Shown one piece after another: positions 1 to 11,356 of a DNA stretch of 64,000 nucleotides. The notes below the pieces were generated by a model. The model had not been told where the DNA came from and searched no databases. It saw nothing but the letters and a program-made list of their open reading frames with translations. The stretch comes from Entophlyctis helioformis (taxonomy: Eukaryota; Chytridiomycota; Chytridiomycetes; Chytridiales; Chytriomycetaceae), in assembly GCA_025526915.1 (NCBI GenBank), contig JAHLKH010000140.1:1-64000 (forward strand). The letters are read 5' to 3'. The position numbers and the translations under genes are program-made. Numbering within the stretch: the stretch's first letter is position 1; every line of letters starts with the position of its first letter.

Positions 1-680
1 TGAATGGCGAGTGGCTCTTGCTTGGGCCTGTGGCAGTACAGCACAGATCGCTCAGTGCATGTGCGCTGTGCGGCTCGTTCATGGCCGTCTGTCCAGCACG
101 GCTCGTGCATGCCTCACCAACGTGGTACGGAGACCCCAATGTCTTGCGGTGCGGTGCAGTTGGGTACTGGGGCAGCACAGCAGCGCAGAGCAACGAGTAG
201 CAAAGCAGATGCAGATGCAGATGCTTGTCAGCCCACACCAGCCTAGGCCGTGCAGCAGAGCCAGCGCAGCTTGCTCACCGTCGTCGGCCTGTTGGTTGGG
301 ACCTGAATGGCGTTCCCCTTTGGCCTGTCGCTGTTGCCGCCCGCTGCTGCTGCTGATGCTGCTGCCGAGGATGCGTCTCGGTCCCGGTCTCTGTCTCGGT
401 TGCAGCCATGTAAGCCGGCGGCAACAGGCGCCGTGCAAGCAGCAGGGCAGGAGCACACCTTCCATAGCCTGACCCCACGCCCAGCCTGTGGCCAGTGCCA
501 GCGCTGCTCCAGCCAGGCCGATTGGCGGACATGGCTGCGATTGACAAATTTGGGGCAGGGCAGCGACGCCGTTGCACCAAGGGCGAGCGTTGTCCAGATC
601 CAGCCATACTCTGTGCCAGATGCACGACAGCCAGCCACGTGCTCGTCCTCTAGCTGTCTCTATCATGCCATTTCATTCTT
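1..680. other. Left-edge region without a supportable gene
   Basis: Short overlapping open frames occur on both strands here, but none shows a domain, a splice pattern or a convincing start. A small run of the hexamer agatgc sits near 206-225. The right part presumably holds the 3' UTR of the minus-strand hydrolase that ends at 681. I see nothing else. Confidence 0.5.
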
Positions 681-1935
681 TCATTTATGGTGGTGGTGGT
701 GGGGGTGGACGGCAGCTTCGCCCAGGAAGAACCGCACGGTCGAGTCCAAGAACGCGTCGGGCTTCTCGGCATGCACCCTGGCACCAGCCCAATGGCTGTC
801 AGTACGAGCAGGGCCGCCAGCAGTCGCGTCGAGCAGCAAGGCTTACCAGTGGCCGGCGCCCTCAATGGTATCGATGCGCACTTGAGGAAAGTAGCTGCGG
901 ATCGTGGGGTGCATGTGCGGCTCGACGTACTTTGAGTTGCCGCCAGCAATAAACAGTGTGGGCCGGTCAAACGTGTTGACGGACGGGTCAAAGTCAAAGG
1001 TCCACAGGCCGCGTAAGCCACGCGCAAGTGCCTCCAGGTTGACGCGGAACTTGTATGTGCCGTCCGGCTGGATCTTGAGGTTGGTCAGAATGAACTGGCG
1101 CACCGACAGTTCCTGGACACACGGCGTTGCACGCGTCAGCAAGGCTGCACGGGGCAAGAGCGTGGCGTGCAGAGCCGCCTTACGGGGATCGACTGCTTCA
1201 GGATAGCGTCGGCCTGTGTGGACGACTTGACGCCGGCCGCATCGACGCGCTGCATGGCCAGAATGTACTCCTTGAACACGTCCGTGTGTGTGGCGGTCTG
1301 TGCGACGGGAGCCATGTCCACGACGATCAGGTTGTCGATCCACTCGTTTCCAGGCGAGAGCGCCAGATGCATGGCCACCTTGCCGCCCCTGTCCAGCGCG
1401 ATCGTCAGCAGCGTGCACACGCCGAAGAGGGCAAGAGTCGGCAGAGTCGGCAGGATAGGCAGAGTCGGCAGGATAGGCAGGCAGGATAGGCAGGCAGGCT
1501 CACATGGAATGGCCCATGATGTTCGCCTTTGGCCAGCCCTGCGAGGCGACAAAGGCGGCCACGTCGGCGGCCATGGCGCTGTAGGTGTGGACGGGGTGGT
1601 GGGGCGACTCGCCGTGGTTGCGCAGGTCGAGGGCCGCGACGGTGGTGCCGAGCCTGTGCGAGAGGGCCTTTGACAGCGAGCGCCAGTTCTGCTTGGAGCC
1701 AAACAGGCCCGGCAGCAGCACCAGCGGCGCCAGGCGGCTCGAGGCAGCTGCGGCCGACGGGTGGGCGTCGTGCACAACGGCGTGCGAGAGCGGCAGGATC
1801 GGCGTCTGCTGCGGCTGTGCTGCAGACGAGGTGCTCGAGAAGGACGGCGCCGGGCGTGCTAGCAGAGCGCCGACGGCCCATGAGGCCGGAGGCCTGAGCC
1901 CGCGAGGCCCGAGCGGCTTGCAAGGCACGCAGCAT
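681..1935 (-). CDS. ABHD11-like mitochondrial alpha/beta hydrolase
   Basis: Alpha/beta hydrolase of the ABHD11 / yeast Imo32 group, probably an esterase of the mitochondrial matrix. Proposed exons: 1935-1929, 1858-1504, 1388-1184, 1112-847 and 777-681 (309 residues, all phases consistent). Visible family features are the oxyanion-loop start LVLLPGLFGSKQNWRSL, the nucleophile elbow GHSMGGK split exactly by an intron, an acidic strand (FDRPTLFIAGG) and the catalytic His in GHWVHAEKP, also split by an intron. The 3' end finishes in a short His run. The 5' end is the weak part: the hydrolase frame has no early Met, so I use ATG 1935 with a 70-nt intron (donor GTGCCT, acceptor TGCTAG). Read without that intron, the same ATG gives an Arg/Ala-rich presequence-like peptide in another frame. 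Function is inferred from the family. It is divergent from EAF7, with only 50 bp between start codons. Confidence 0.82.
1428..1500. repeat. Tandem short repeat in hydrolase intron
   Basis: Imperfect copies of ggcagagtcggcaggata (about 18 bp) and shorter ggcaggata units lie within the intron between the exons ending at 1504 and starting at 1388. It is non-coding and resembles other short-period repeats found in introns across this window. Confidence 0.8.
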
Positions 1936-1985
1936 GAGGTGCTTGTTGTTGGTGTTTGTGCGTTTGCGTGCGATCTCGCGGCACA

Positions 1986-3295
1986 ATGGACGACGCGGGC
2001 AGCAGCGAGGCCGACCTGCCGCTGTCGCCGCTGTCGCCGCTGCGCTCGCAGGGAGTCGCTCACGACGTGGCGCACGACTTGGCGCAGACGCCGACAACAG
2101 CAACGGCGCACGACGACCCTGGCAGCGACCACGGTCACGGCCACGGCCAGCAGCAGACGACCGTGTGGACGCCCGAGATGGAAGTGACGCTGTTCCAGGG
2201 CGTCGCCAAGTACAGGCCCATTGGTGCGTGCGTGCGTGCCTGCTGCCTCACTCGCTGCCTCACTCGCTGCCTCACTCGCTGCCTCACTCGCTGTCTCACG
2301 GGCTGTCTCACACGCCGTCCCACCGCCAGGCGTCCACAAGTACTTCCGCATCCTCAACGTGCAGCGCTTCATCAACAAGAACATGGGCACCGACATCTCC
2401 ATCGCCGAGCTGTGGCTTCAACTGCGCAAGTACTACAACCTCGAGAACCTGGACGCGCTGGTGCGTGCCCTCGCTGCCACTCGTCGTCTGCCACGCCGCG
2501 CTAACACGGCTGCACCGCCCACAGGCAGACGAGAGCGACGACGACGTGCAACACGACTCTCGGCTGCGTGGCATCTACCCGTTCACAGGCACGGTCGACT
2601 TTGAGCTGCCCGAGGACTTTGACGAGCTGATCGAGGAGCAGCGCAAGGCAGACACCGAGTCGGTGGCGTCGCTTCCGGACGTGCTGCAAAAGCCGGCTGG
2701 GTCCGAGAGCAGCGTGTCGGCAAAGAGCGAGCCGCTTGGCGGGGCGAGGATCGATGGCATTCTCCTCAACCACAGCCTCAGCCACAGCCACAGCCAGCAA
2801 CAGCACCAGCAACAGCAGCACCTTCAGGACGGACAGCCGCGTGCAGTGGTCGACCGCGACGCGACGCCGCGACCGGCAAAAGAGAGACTCGGCTCGCCTG
2901 CGCTGAGCAGCAGCGTGTACCACACATCGCCTGAGCCGCCAGACGACGCAGCGTTCCACGACTCCTCTCGCGGCGGTGGCGGTGGCGGTGGCGGCAACAG
3001 CAACAGCAGCAGTAGCAGCAGCATTGCCGTGGTGGCTGTGACGCCGGCGCCAAAGAAGCTCGGTCGGCCGCGGAAGAAGCCGCTGGAACCGACGGCTGCT
3101 AGCACTCCTGGTGGTCCTGGCGGCAGTGGAGCGACAGTATCAACGCCAACGTCTGCGCATGGATCAGCATCGGTATCGGGGTCGGGGCTCGGGCAGGACG
3201 GCAAAGGCGGTACACCCGAGCCCGGTGTGCGGCGATCAGCGCGCGTGCATCCCGCCCCCACACCAGCGTCGGCTGCAAAGAAACGCCGCAAGTGA
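1986..3295 (+). CDS. EAF7: Eaf7/CT20-family (MRGBP) NuA4 acetyltransferase subunit
   Basis: Chromatin-modification protein of the CT20 family, a subunit of the NuA4 histone acetyltransferase that pairs with Eaf3 in the TINTIN module. Exons 1986-2223, 2330-2460 and 2525-3295 join in phase (379 residues). The family core runs through all exons: WTPEMEVTLFQGVAKYRPIG, then VHKYFRILNVQRFI and ISIAELWLQLRKYYNLENLD, then the acidic DESDDD and the FELPEDFDELI segment, matching the winged-helix-like CT20 domain. The C-terminal half is disordered, with Gln, Gly and Ser runs and an AT-hook-like KKLGRPRKKP near the end, as often seen in DNA-associated proteins. A basic KKRRK is the last sequence before the stop. 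Start chosen at the first Met in frame with the core. Role is assigned by family, not tested. Confidence 0.9.
2243..2305. repeat. Tandem repeat in EAF7 intron 1
   Basis: About five copies of a 12-base unit close to ctcactcgctgc fill intron 1 of EAF7. The unit is a multiple of three, so the intron stays open in several frames, which creates spurious coding potential. Confidence 0.85.
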
Positions 3296-3579
3296 TCTCT
3301 GCCTCCCACCTCCTCTTTCCAGTATATATTGTCCATCCCAACAGACAGCAATTCGATTCATTCTGTTGTGCCTGGCAGCCAGAGTGTAATGGAACGGGAG
3401 CGGAAGGATGTTGGGGAAAGAGGGGGAATCACAAACGGGTGGATATTGATGGTGGTAAGGAAACGATACGGCAGGGCATACCAGCACACAGAAAACGTGG
3501 AGAGCAACGTCGCAATGCAGGACGGGATAAAGAAGGATAGCAGCGACCGAGAGCGAGTGAGACCATGCGAACGGCGAGA

Positions 3580-5023
3580 TCAGTGCTGCCCAGCAAACAC
3601 CTTGCCAAGCACGCCAGCCGTCTCCGCGTCCATGAAGCCGTCAACCTGAGCACCAAACCACGCGTTGGCGGCAGTGTCCAGAACGCTCCACTCAAAGGGC
3701 AGCAGCACAGTGTCGATCGCGTGCAGCACGCCATTGCCGGCAATGCCGTCCGCCTCAATCACATGCGACTCGCCATTGATCTCAACAACGTTGGTCTCTC
3801 CGTGATCGTCGTCGTCCGTCTTGACGGCAACCTCGAGCACCTTGCCCTTGAGCAGCGTCGGCAGCGTCGTGTTGCCCGTGGGCGACTCGATAATGTCCGG
3901 CGAGTACACCAGGGCCGGCGAGACGTGGTACTCGAGGATCTGCACAAGCTTCTCGCGGCCGGCCTCGCTGAACAGGTACGCAAGCCGGCGCAGTCCGAGC
4001 TTGGCAAACGCCTTGTTCGTCGGGGCAAACACGGTAATGGCAGGCGTCGTCTTGACGGCATCCGAGAGCTCGGCCCGCTTGAGCGCGAGCGTGAGTGCGG
4101 CAAACTCGAGCGGCAGGTGCGCAACCACCCAGAACGCGTTGGGCGGCGGGAACAGCAGACGGTCAATCACGTGCACGACGCCGTTCTTGGCGACAAGGTC
4201 CGTCTCCTCGACGTTCGAGTGCCAGTTGAGTCGGATGATGCCTTGTGTGTCCAGCCACACACCTGCATGTCAGCCGCCCCTCTATCCAACCACGCATACA
4301 CGCGTGTGTGCGTAGTTCAAGTCCGACATGCATTGGCAGACAGCGGAGAAACCTACCGTCGCGGGTGATCACACGGATCTTCTGCGGGCGGCCGCCAAGA
4401 CTCTCGGGGCTGTAGGCAGTCGTGAGCAGCGCGCCGTCGACCAGCTTGGCGGCAGGCACGGCAGGGTTGACGATGTGGTAGAGCAGAATCTCCGTGACGG
4501 CCTCGGACGGCGGCGTGTTGTGCAGCCGATCAAAAGCCTCGTCCGACGGCGCAAAGACGGTCAGATCCGCATTGGGGTCCGACAGGGCGGCGACAAACGC
4601 ATCGCGCTCGTTGACGAGCTTGGCAAGTGTCGACAGCGTCGAGTGCGATGCCACAAGTTCGAGAAGGTTCTTCGTGTCTGGCAGCACGCCGGGGGCTGCG
4701 GCCGCGTGGGTCGACGCAAAGAAGCCGGGCTTGGGGCGGACGGTGGGCGGGACGACGTCGAACGCAGGCATCGACGAGTGCGGCAGGACAAAGAGGGCGC
4801 CGGCCGACGCCGAGGCAGCGCCGCCGTCGAGCTGCTCGTCGACAAGGACGGTCGACGCATCCGCGGCGGCTTCCACGGAGCGGTGGAGCTCGGCGGCATG
4901 CGAGTGGCGGTGGAAGAGATGCACCGACTTGGCGGGGGCAGCGGCCGGCGGTCTGGGCACGGCGGCGGCGGCGACGAGGGCCGGGCCGCAGGCAAGGACG
5001 GCGAGGAGCGAGAGGGCCTTCAT
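3580..5023 (-). CDS. Secreted fasciclin (FAS1) domain protein
   Basis: Extracellular adhesion-type protein with two FAS1 domains. Exons 5023-4357 and 4262-3580 join with phase 1 (449 residues). The N-terminus MKALSLLAVLACGPALVAAA is a typical signal peptide. The first FAS1 shows the H1-like motif LTVFAPSDEAFDRL and the H2-like ILLYHIV. The second shows ITVFAPTNKAFAKLG, ILEYHVSP and a final GVLHAIDTVLLP, the usual end of FAS1. Fungal FAS1 proteins are often cell-wall or vacuolar. No GPI signal is evident, since the C-terminus ends in a polar stretch. The gene is convergent with EAF7. The promoter lies in the 580-bp gap shared with the next plus-strand gene. Confidence 0.9.
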
Positions 5024-5605
5024 GGGGAGGAGCGATTGGGCAGGGAGGGCAGAGTGGGCAGAGTGGGCAGAGTGGGCGTGCGGAGGATCGGGCAAGTGCG
5101 CGCAGGCATCGCTGTGAATCACATCGCATCGCTGGCATGCCCGCGGGGTCGCAGCGTTTCCTGCGCGACGGTCGCTCCAGTCGACGCGTCACGATACGTC
5201 ACGTGCGCGGCTGTTCCCTTGGATTGTTCCCCTCAGATCCAACTCGACAGTCGCTGATTGCGGGAACGCTAATTGGGCAATGGAGACCCGGACGGGCAGC
5301 TGGCCGGCGTCTGGCTCGGGCTCGGGCTCTCGCTCGGGCATGGGCACGGGCCCCGGTGCCAGTTCAAGTGGCGCGCAGCCAGCCTCGGCACCACAGGACA
5401 TCCCCGTACGCACTGGCCCACCACCCGCACCGCATGGTATGCCGTCTGCGTGTCCACTAACCCACCTGTGACACGGAATCGCACGCCCCGTCGCATTCCG
5501 TAGCCCCCGTCGTCCAGCGCAATCGCGGTCGCCATCAAAGCATCTGGGCGACATTCGCTCTCTGACAGCCAGCTCGAGCCTCAGCCATCGTTTCTAGAAT
5601 GGTCC
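5024..5605. other. Intergenic gap between divergent genes
   Basis: Probably a bidirectional promoter for the fasciclin gene and the plus-strand gene starting at 5606. It contains a gctcggg-rich stretch around 5315-5345. I see no RNA gene or conserved ORF. Confidence 0.5.
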
Positions 5606-8600
5606 ATGACGACGCAGCACACGGCGTCGCCGACATCGACAAACGGCAGCTTGGCCAGCGTCGCGAGTGGCAGTATGGGCGAAACCGATTCGGCCCAGCC
5701 ATCCGCAAGCGCTCCGGCAGCTTCAGAGCAGCAGCCGCAGACGCCCCACAGACGCACAGCGGCTGCGGACAAAAACACGACTCTGCTGCCAGTCTTCCAT
5801 CAATCCTCACAAAACGCGTCGCGATCCATGACACACGAGACGGTGCCATCTCAATCCGCTGAAACGCCTACACCTGCATCCGCGCCGCGCCAACCCACAT
5901 CGCCAGCAGCGCCAGCACCAGGTGGCCTGCGGCTCCGTCCAGCTGGCAGCGCAAGCACCCGCCGCGCGTCCATCTCTGGCGCGCTGCAATCCGCTGCTCA
6001 TGCAGGACCCCTCTCCGCGCCGCCCATCTCGTCGCTGCCCGGCCAGCCTTCGTATTTCGATTTTGGGCTCTCTGGGACACTCGCTCACGGAAGCGGCCCA
6101 GCCTCGACTGCCACTGCCACTGCTGCTGCTGCTGCTGCTGCTGCCGTCATCGACTACTCTGGCAGTCATCCGTCGCCGCGGCATTCGTTCCATGTGCCTA
6201 GCGGGCTTGCCGCTACGTCTGCAAATATCTCGGCTCCGTCTCATGGTCAGGGAGCGAATGGCGGTGGTGGCGGCGGTGGTGGTGATGGTGTCGGAATCCA
6301 AACTGCTGCATTTATGCCGCTGTCGGCGCGGTCGAGTGTGACGGTTACAGGACCGCGACGGGTTACAGCACCAGTGGCAGGGAGTGCTGGCGGAGGCACC
6401 GATCAACGAGGACACGACGACGAAGAGGAGCTCAACGGCGAGTTGTCGGATGCAGACTCGATCGCGGATCTGCAGAACGAGCTTGCGAACATGGCTTCAT
6501 TGCTCTCGTCGCGACGGAACACGAGGCTCAGCTCGCTGTCGGGCTCGGTGGCCGGCGGGGCGTCGCTGGCTGGCGGTGGCGGGTTCCTGTCGCCGTCGCC
6601 GTCGGGGATGGCGGGCGGACAGGGCGGAAACTCGCCTGTTGATTCGCTGGGATCGTCGACTGGACATTCGGCACACCGGCTGTCGGCCGATGCCTCCGTT
6701 GGGTCATTGGCGACGATCGCATCAGGCGACGGCGGGCTTGGAGCGTCACTCAACGCGTCGCGTCGCCGGCATAGCATTGCAGTGCATTCGCAGTTGGTGG
6801 GTAGCAGTAACGGTGGCGGTGGTACGGTGCAGCCACTTGGAGCGATGCAAGGGCTGGGACAGTTGCCACTCATCCCTGCTCGCCGCGCGTCGGGAATGGG
6901 CGGCACGGTGGCCGGCGCCATGATCGCTGGCAGTCAGGGCAGCATGCTGTCCGTGGCAAGCAGCGAGAACCCAAGCCGCCGCCCGAGCGTCGCCGTCTCG
7001 GCCAGCAGAGACGGGATCAACAGCCCAGACATGCCATCCAGCAAGCGCGGGAGTCTGGCGCAGGTGCACGTCGTCCAGTCCACAACCGCGCTTGCCAATG
7101 GCCACACCGCCACACAGCCGGGCAGTCAGGCAGGCGAAACAGGTGCGCACCGCCGCCCAAGCATCCTCCACAGCCGGCGCATGTCCCATCAGATCCACGG
7201 CGGCATCCCCTTCCCCGGCAGCAACAGTGGCGGCGGCGACGATCGCCCGCCCTCGCGACCCCCACTCGACGCCAAACAGCAACAGCGACTCCAGCGCCAG
7301 CTCACCAAAGAAGAAAACGCCAAGAAGGAGCAACGCGCGCGGCGGCTGTTTGAGTACATCGACCAGTGCGACCAAGAAGACCGCCAAGCCAAACGCGAGA
7401 TCATGGAGCAGGTCATTTACAAGCAGCATGCACTCATCGAGAACCGCTATGCGATGCTGGAGCGTCGGCGCGAGGCGAGCGACCGGCGGGTTCTCGAAGC
7501 ACGGAAACAGTTTCTTGATGAGGTGCGGCGTGACTGACTGACTGACTGACTGACTGACTGGGGTTGCTGTTCGCGATGGTTGCGATGATCGTGATGATGT
7601 GGGCTGACATTCGGTTATGCAGAGACGCAGGCGGCTGGAAAAGATCCACCGGCCCAAGAAGCACGCGCCGACGCAACAACAACAACAGCAGCAGACGGCA
7701 GCTGCAATGCAGCCGCTGTTCCAGCCGTTTGGCCAGTCCATGTCGGCCAGCAGCGATCAGTTGGCGGCATCGGGGAGCGTGCTGGGCGGCGGCCAGAGTG
7801 TTGGGCACGGTCGCGTATCTGTGGATATGGGTGTATCCATGAGCTCAAAGACGCTAATGCAGAGTCGGCCGAGTATTCGCAGTGTTGGTGGTGGCGGTGG
7901 CGGGCTGGTGCCCGGCCGTGCACACGGTGGCCGGCGACCTTCTGCCGTGATGCCAATGTCGGGTCGCTTAGGTTTGGGCGGCGGTGATCTGCACGAGTCA
8001 ACGGGACAGCTGTCGACAAGCTTAAGCCACGTGCAGCTGAACACCATAGGTGGTGGTGGTGGTGGTGGTGGTGGTGGCGGCGGCGGAGGGACCGTCAAAT
8101 CAAGCATGGAGCTGCTGATTGACGATCCCGAAGAAAAAGTGTTCCTGGACGAGTCGAGCGGTGTAGCGCACACGGACAAGCAGCCATCGTTGACCATCAT
8201 GCTGCCTCCAGGTACGCCCATCCACATTCGCTCGTCTTGCCTCACATTGCGCGCGTTCCTCGGCTGACACGACCGAATGAACAACAGGACATGTACAGGC
8301 AGAGCCGCCCAAGAAGCGCAAAGGGAAACAACTGTTCAAGAGCCGAGTGTATAGAGCTCAAGCCAACGACGTGCACGAGCTGCGTGTACAGTACGATACT
8401 AAACCGCCACCGCGTCGGCGGCGGTCACGACTAAAGTCCATGGCGTCGCCCACGCCGCTGGTATCCAAGTCGTTCATGGCGCCGCTCAGCGAAGGTGTGT
8501 GCGTGTGTGTCCACCTCACGTCATGTCGCTCAACACCAACCAACAGTCTAACAGATCCGCCCGTGACACGCGTTTAGAAGCGACAGAAGACACGGTGCCA

Positions 8601-11302
8601 AGATGGTCTGTGGCGGAGCCGATTCGGCTGCCAACGACTGTGAAGAAGGAGCGGACATTTGCCAACGAGCGCGAGTTCCAGGCGTTCAAGAGCAAGTACT
8701 CCAAATCCTACTCGCCCGAGCCGAGTCGTCACAACATTGTGAGTCCCCGCATGTCGTGTATGGTTGTGGAGTTGTGGGCTCTTCTCGCATGCGCGTGTAC
8801 GCATACGCAGACTGATACGAGGGGATGACATGCGGGGCCGCCACAGCCGACGACGTATGACCAGGTGAAAACCAAGACACATGCGCGGCTCAAGCTCAAG
8901 ACCAAGATGCTGGACGCGGTGGCCAAGAACCGCGACCGCATACGCAGCATGGCCGCAGGCGTTCCCAATGCGCATGGCGCGGTGTCGGCCATTTCGCGTG
9001 GATGGGAGGCCGGGTTCCTCCATGGACGCACCGAGGACGACCCGCTGTGGAGCGGCGGCGGCGTTGGTGGCAGCGGCGGAGGAGCAGGAGACGGCGAGGT
9101 TGGCGGCGCGGTGCCTGTCGTTGTTGCGGATGCCGTGGATGGCGGCGCTGGTGGCAGTCGGTCAACTGGCATGACCGGCTCGCGATCGCGCGCCAACAGC
9201 TTTGTCGATAGCAGCGGCGGTGGCAATAGTGCCAGTGGCGGCGGGACAAGTGGCGGGTTGACACCGCGGTCGCCAGGTGGCGCTGCTGACCGATCACGGC
9301 GGCCGTCCATCAACGCTGGAATGACAGCGCTGTCGCCGGGTGGACCAGGATCGTTGGCGGTCGTGCAGCCGGGAGGAAACGGCCCCAGCCCACCAGGTGC
9401 ACCTGGGACTCAATCGGCGATGCCCATGTTCCGTGCGCGGATGGCGAGCGTGTTCAATGCCGATGCGCCAGACCAGCTCCTACGACGCGAAAAGTCTGTA
9501 AAGTCCGAGGTTCCGTTGGTGCACACTGCGCTGGCCGTAAGCCCTTCCGACGCGCACTCGCGACGGCTGTCAAGTGTTGCGCCAGCTGCGGCTCCAGAGC
9601 CGCTGTCAGCATCTGGACTCGGCCTGTCCATCTCGATCTCGGTGCCAAGTGGTGGGAGCCTTATGCCGCCGTCACCAGGAGGCGGGCTGCTCTCGCCCGG
9701 ACCCAACGGCCAGATGGCGATCGGTCGTCCAAGCGTCAGTGGGCCGCGTAACAGCACAGCGTTGTTCCCTGTACCGACGCCAGCACCAGCACCAGCACCA
9801 GCAGGCGACATGGTGGCAGGTGGACTGAGCCCCGTGCTTGACGACGTGGACCACGAGAGGATCGAGGAGATGCAGCGGGTCGAGGCACAGATCCAGACGC
9901 TGAGCATGGCGAGCTTGGCATCCGGCCGACGCGGGAGTCTGTATAAAGGCGCAGGCAGCAGACGCGGAACATACATCCGGCGGCTGTCCACCAGCGCTGC
10001 GTCGGATACCACGGACGACGAACCCACGAGCGTGCACGGCGGGCGACGGAGCCGGCGTGGATCGCAAGAGTCGACTGACAGCATGGCGGAGACGCGAGGC
10101 AGGGGATGGAAAACGAGCCGCCCGCCGTCCGTCACTATGCCGGCGACGAGCGGCAAGCAAAGCCTCTTGTCGCGACGTGCCAAAGGAAGCATGGCAACGG
10201 GGCTGGCGCTGCCGCTTGTACCGCTCGCGATCAATGTCGACATTGACGCAAACGCCATTGCAGTCAACAGCAGCGACCGTGTCCCAGACGCGCCGGGCAC
10301 TGCGGGCGGGCCACGCCGCCACCTCGCGTCCAACCCCGCCACACCGCTCAGCACCACGCCAGCACCGCGGCTGCCGGCGATCCACGTGCCCGAGACCCCG
10401 CGCAGTGGCCGCACACCGCTCACGCCGTCTGCACCGCAGCTTGCACGCTACCTCGACTCGTCCATGGCGCTCGCTGCCTTTGACTCGTCATCGCGTCTTG
10501 GGTCGGTTGCAAGTATGGCCGATCATCTGCCGCCTACGAAAGCACGGACCCCGTGGCGCTGTCACCGCGGCCGTTGGCGGCCACAAGGCGGGGGGCGAGC
10601 GGAGAGCGCGTGTACACCAAAGCCACTGTGCCGTGGTCTCATTTGACAATATCGTCAGTCGCCGAGTTTGGACGGACAGTCATACCAAGCAAGTATGTGC
10701 GAGCATCCACTGTCACGGCAACGAGCGCGGATATGTGGGGCGGTCTTGACGGTGTTGATGGCCTTGACGGTGCTGACGGCCAGTACAGTCCAAGCGGATG
10801 TATGCCCACCGTGACGCGACCGTGCACCACTGCAACGGCTGCTGCAATAGGAGGTGCAGCCGTGGCTGCCGAGACACAGCCACCAACACGGCTCGGCACG
10901 GCGCATCTCTATGTTGACGCGACCGAGAATGCATGCGACGGCTCGCGCATCTCGACGTGGTTGCCGAGCGAGACGTCTGTGTATGGGTCGCGCAGACGCG
11001 GCCACTTCCGGCCATCGCAGCGGCTCGCACTGTCGGATGGACGGCTGGACAACCTGCCGATGCCCACAAGCCCGCCGACGGGCGACCAGCGAGACGCGAC
11101 ATTCAGGCGAGGCGAGAGTCGCGGCGACCCCGCATGGCCCAGCCGCCACAACAACAACAGCAGCAGCAGCAGCATGATCCCCCTCTCAGTACGCTTCTGG
11201 AACACTGGCGAGGCGGATCTGTGGAGTGATCAGCCTAGTACTGTTGCTGCTGATGCTGGCGGTGCCTCCCTCACAACAGCAACGGCCATTGAGGCAGTAT
11301 AA
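5606..11302 (+). CDS. Large low-complexity protein with coiled-coil segment, function unknown
   Basis: Not recognised. Exons 5606-7522, 7623-8211, 8288-8494, 8578-8738 and 8847-11302 join with good GT/AG sites and matching phases, giving about 1,760 residues rich in Ser, Gly, Ala and Arg. The most structured part ends exon 1: a charged predicted coiled coil running from about LQRQLTKEENAKKEQRARR to RRREASDRRVLEARKQF. The next exon carries poly-Gln and poly-Gly. Exon 3 has basic PPKKRKGKQ and RRRRSR patches resembling nuclear localisation signals. Exon 4 has a charged segment FANEREFQAFKSKYSKSYS that continues into VKTKTHARLKLKTKM. Within the last exon the frame changes between about 10484 and 10550. 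A 41-nt intron at 10502-10542 (donor GTCGGT, acceptor GAAAG) would restore it, as would a one-base sequence error. The many RRxS-like Ser sites suggest phosphorylation, but I assign no role. Confidence 0.7.
7529..7560. repeat. (TGAC)n run in intron
   Basis: About seven tandem tgac units lie just inside the first intron (7523-7622) of the large low-complexity gene. A similar tgac/tggc run occurs in a COP1 intron near 37286-37320. Confidence 0.9.
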
Positions 11303-11356
11303 AGCGTGCTCGTTTGTGGAACTGCCGCCATTCATTGAATGACGATTGGGATCTTG

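Noticed and set aside
6746..7741. Minus-strand ORF of 331 codons opposite the large low-complexity gene
   Set aside because: Antisense to a plus-strand exon with supported splice junctions; product is Cys/Ala-rich with no domain.
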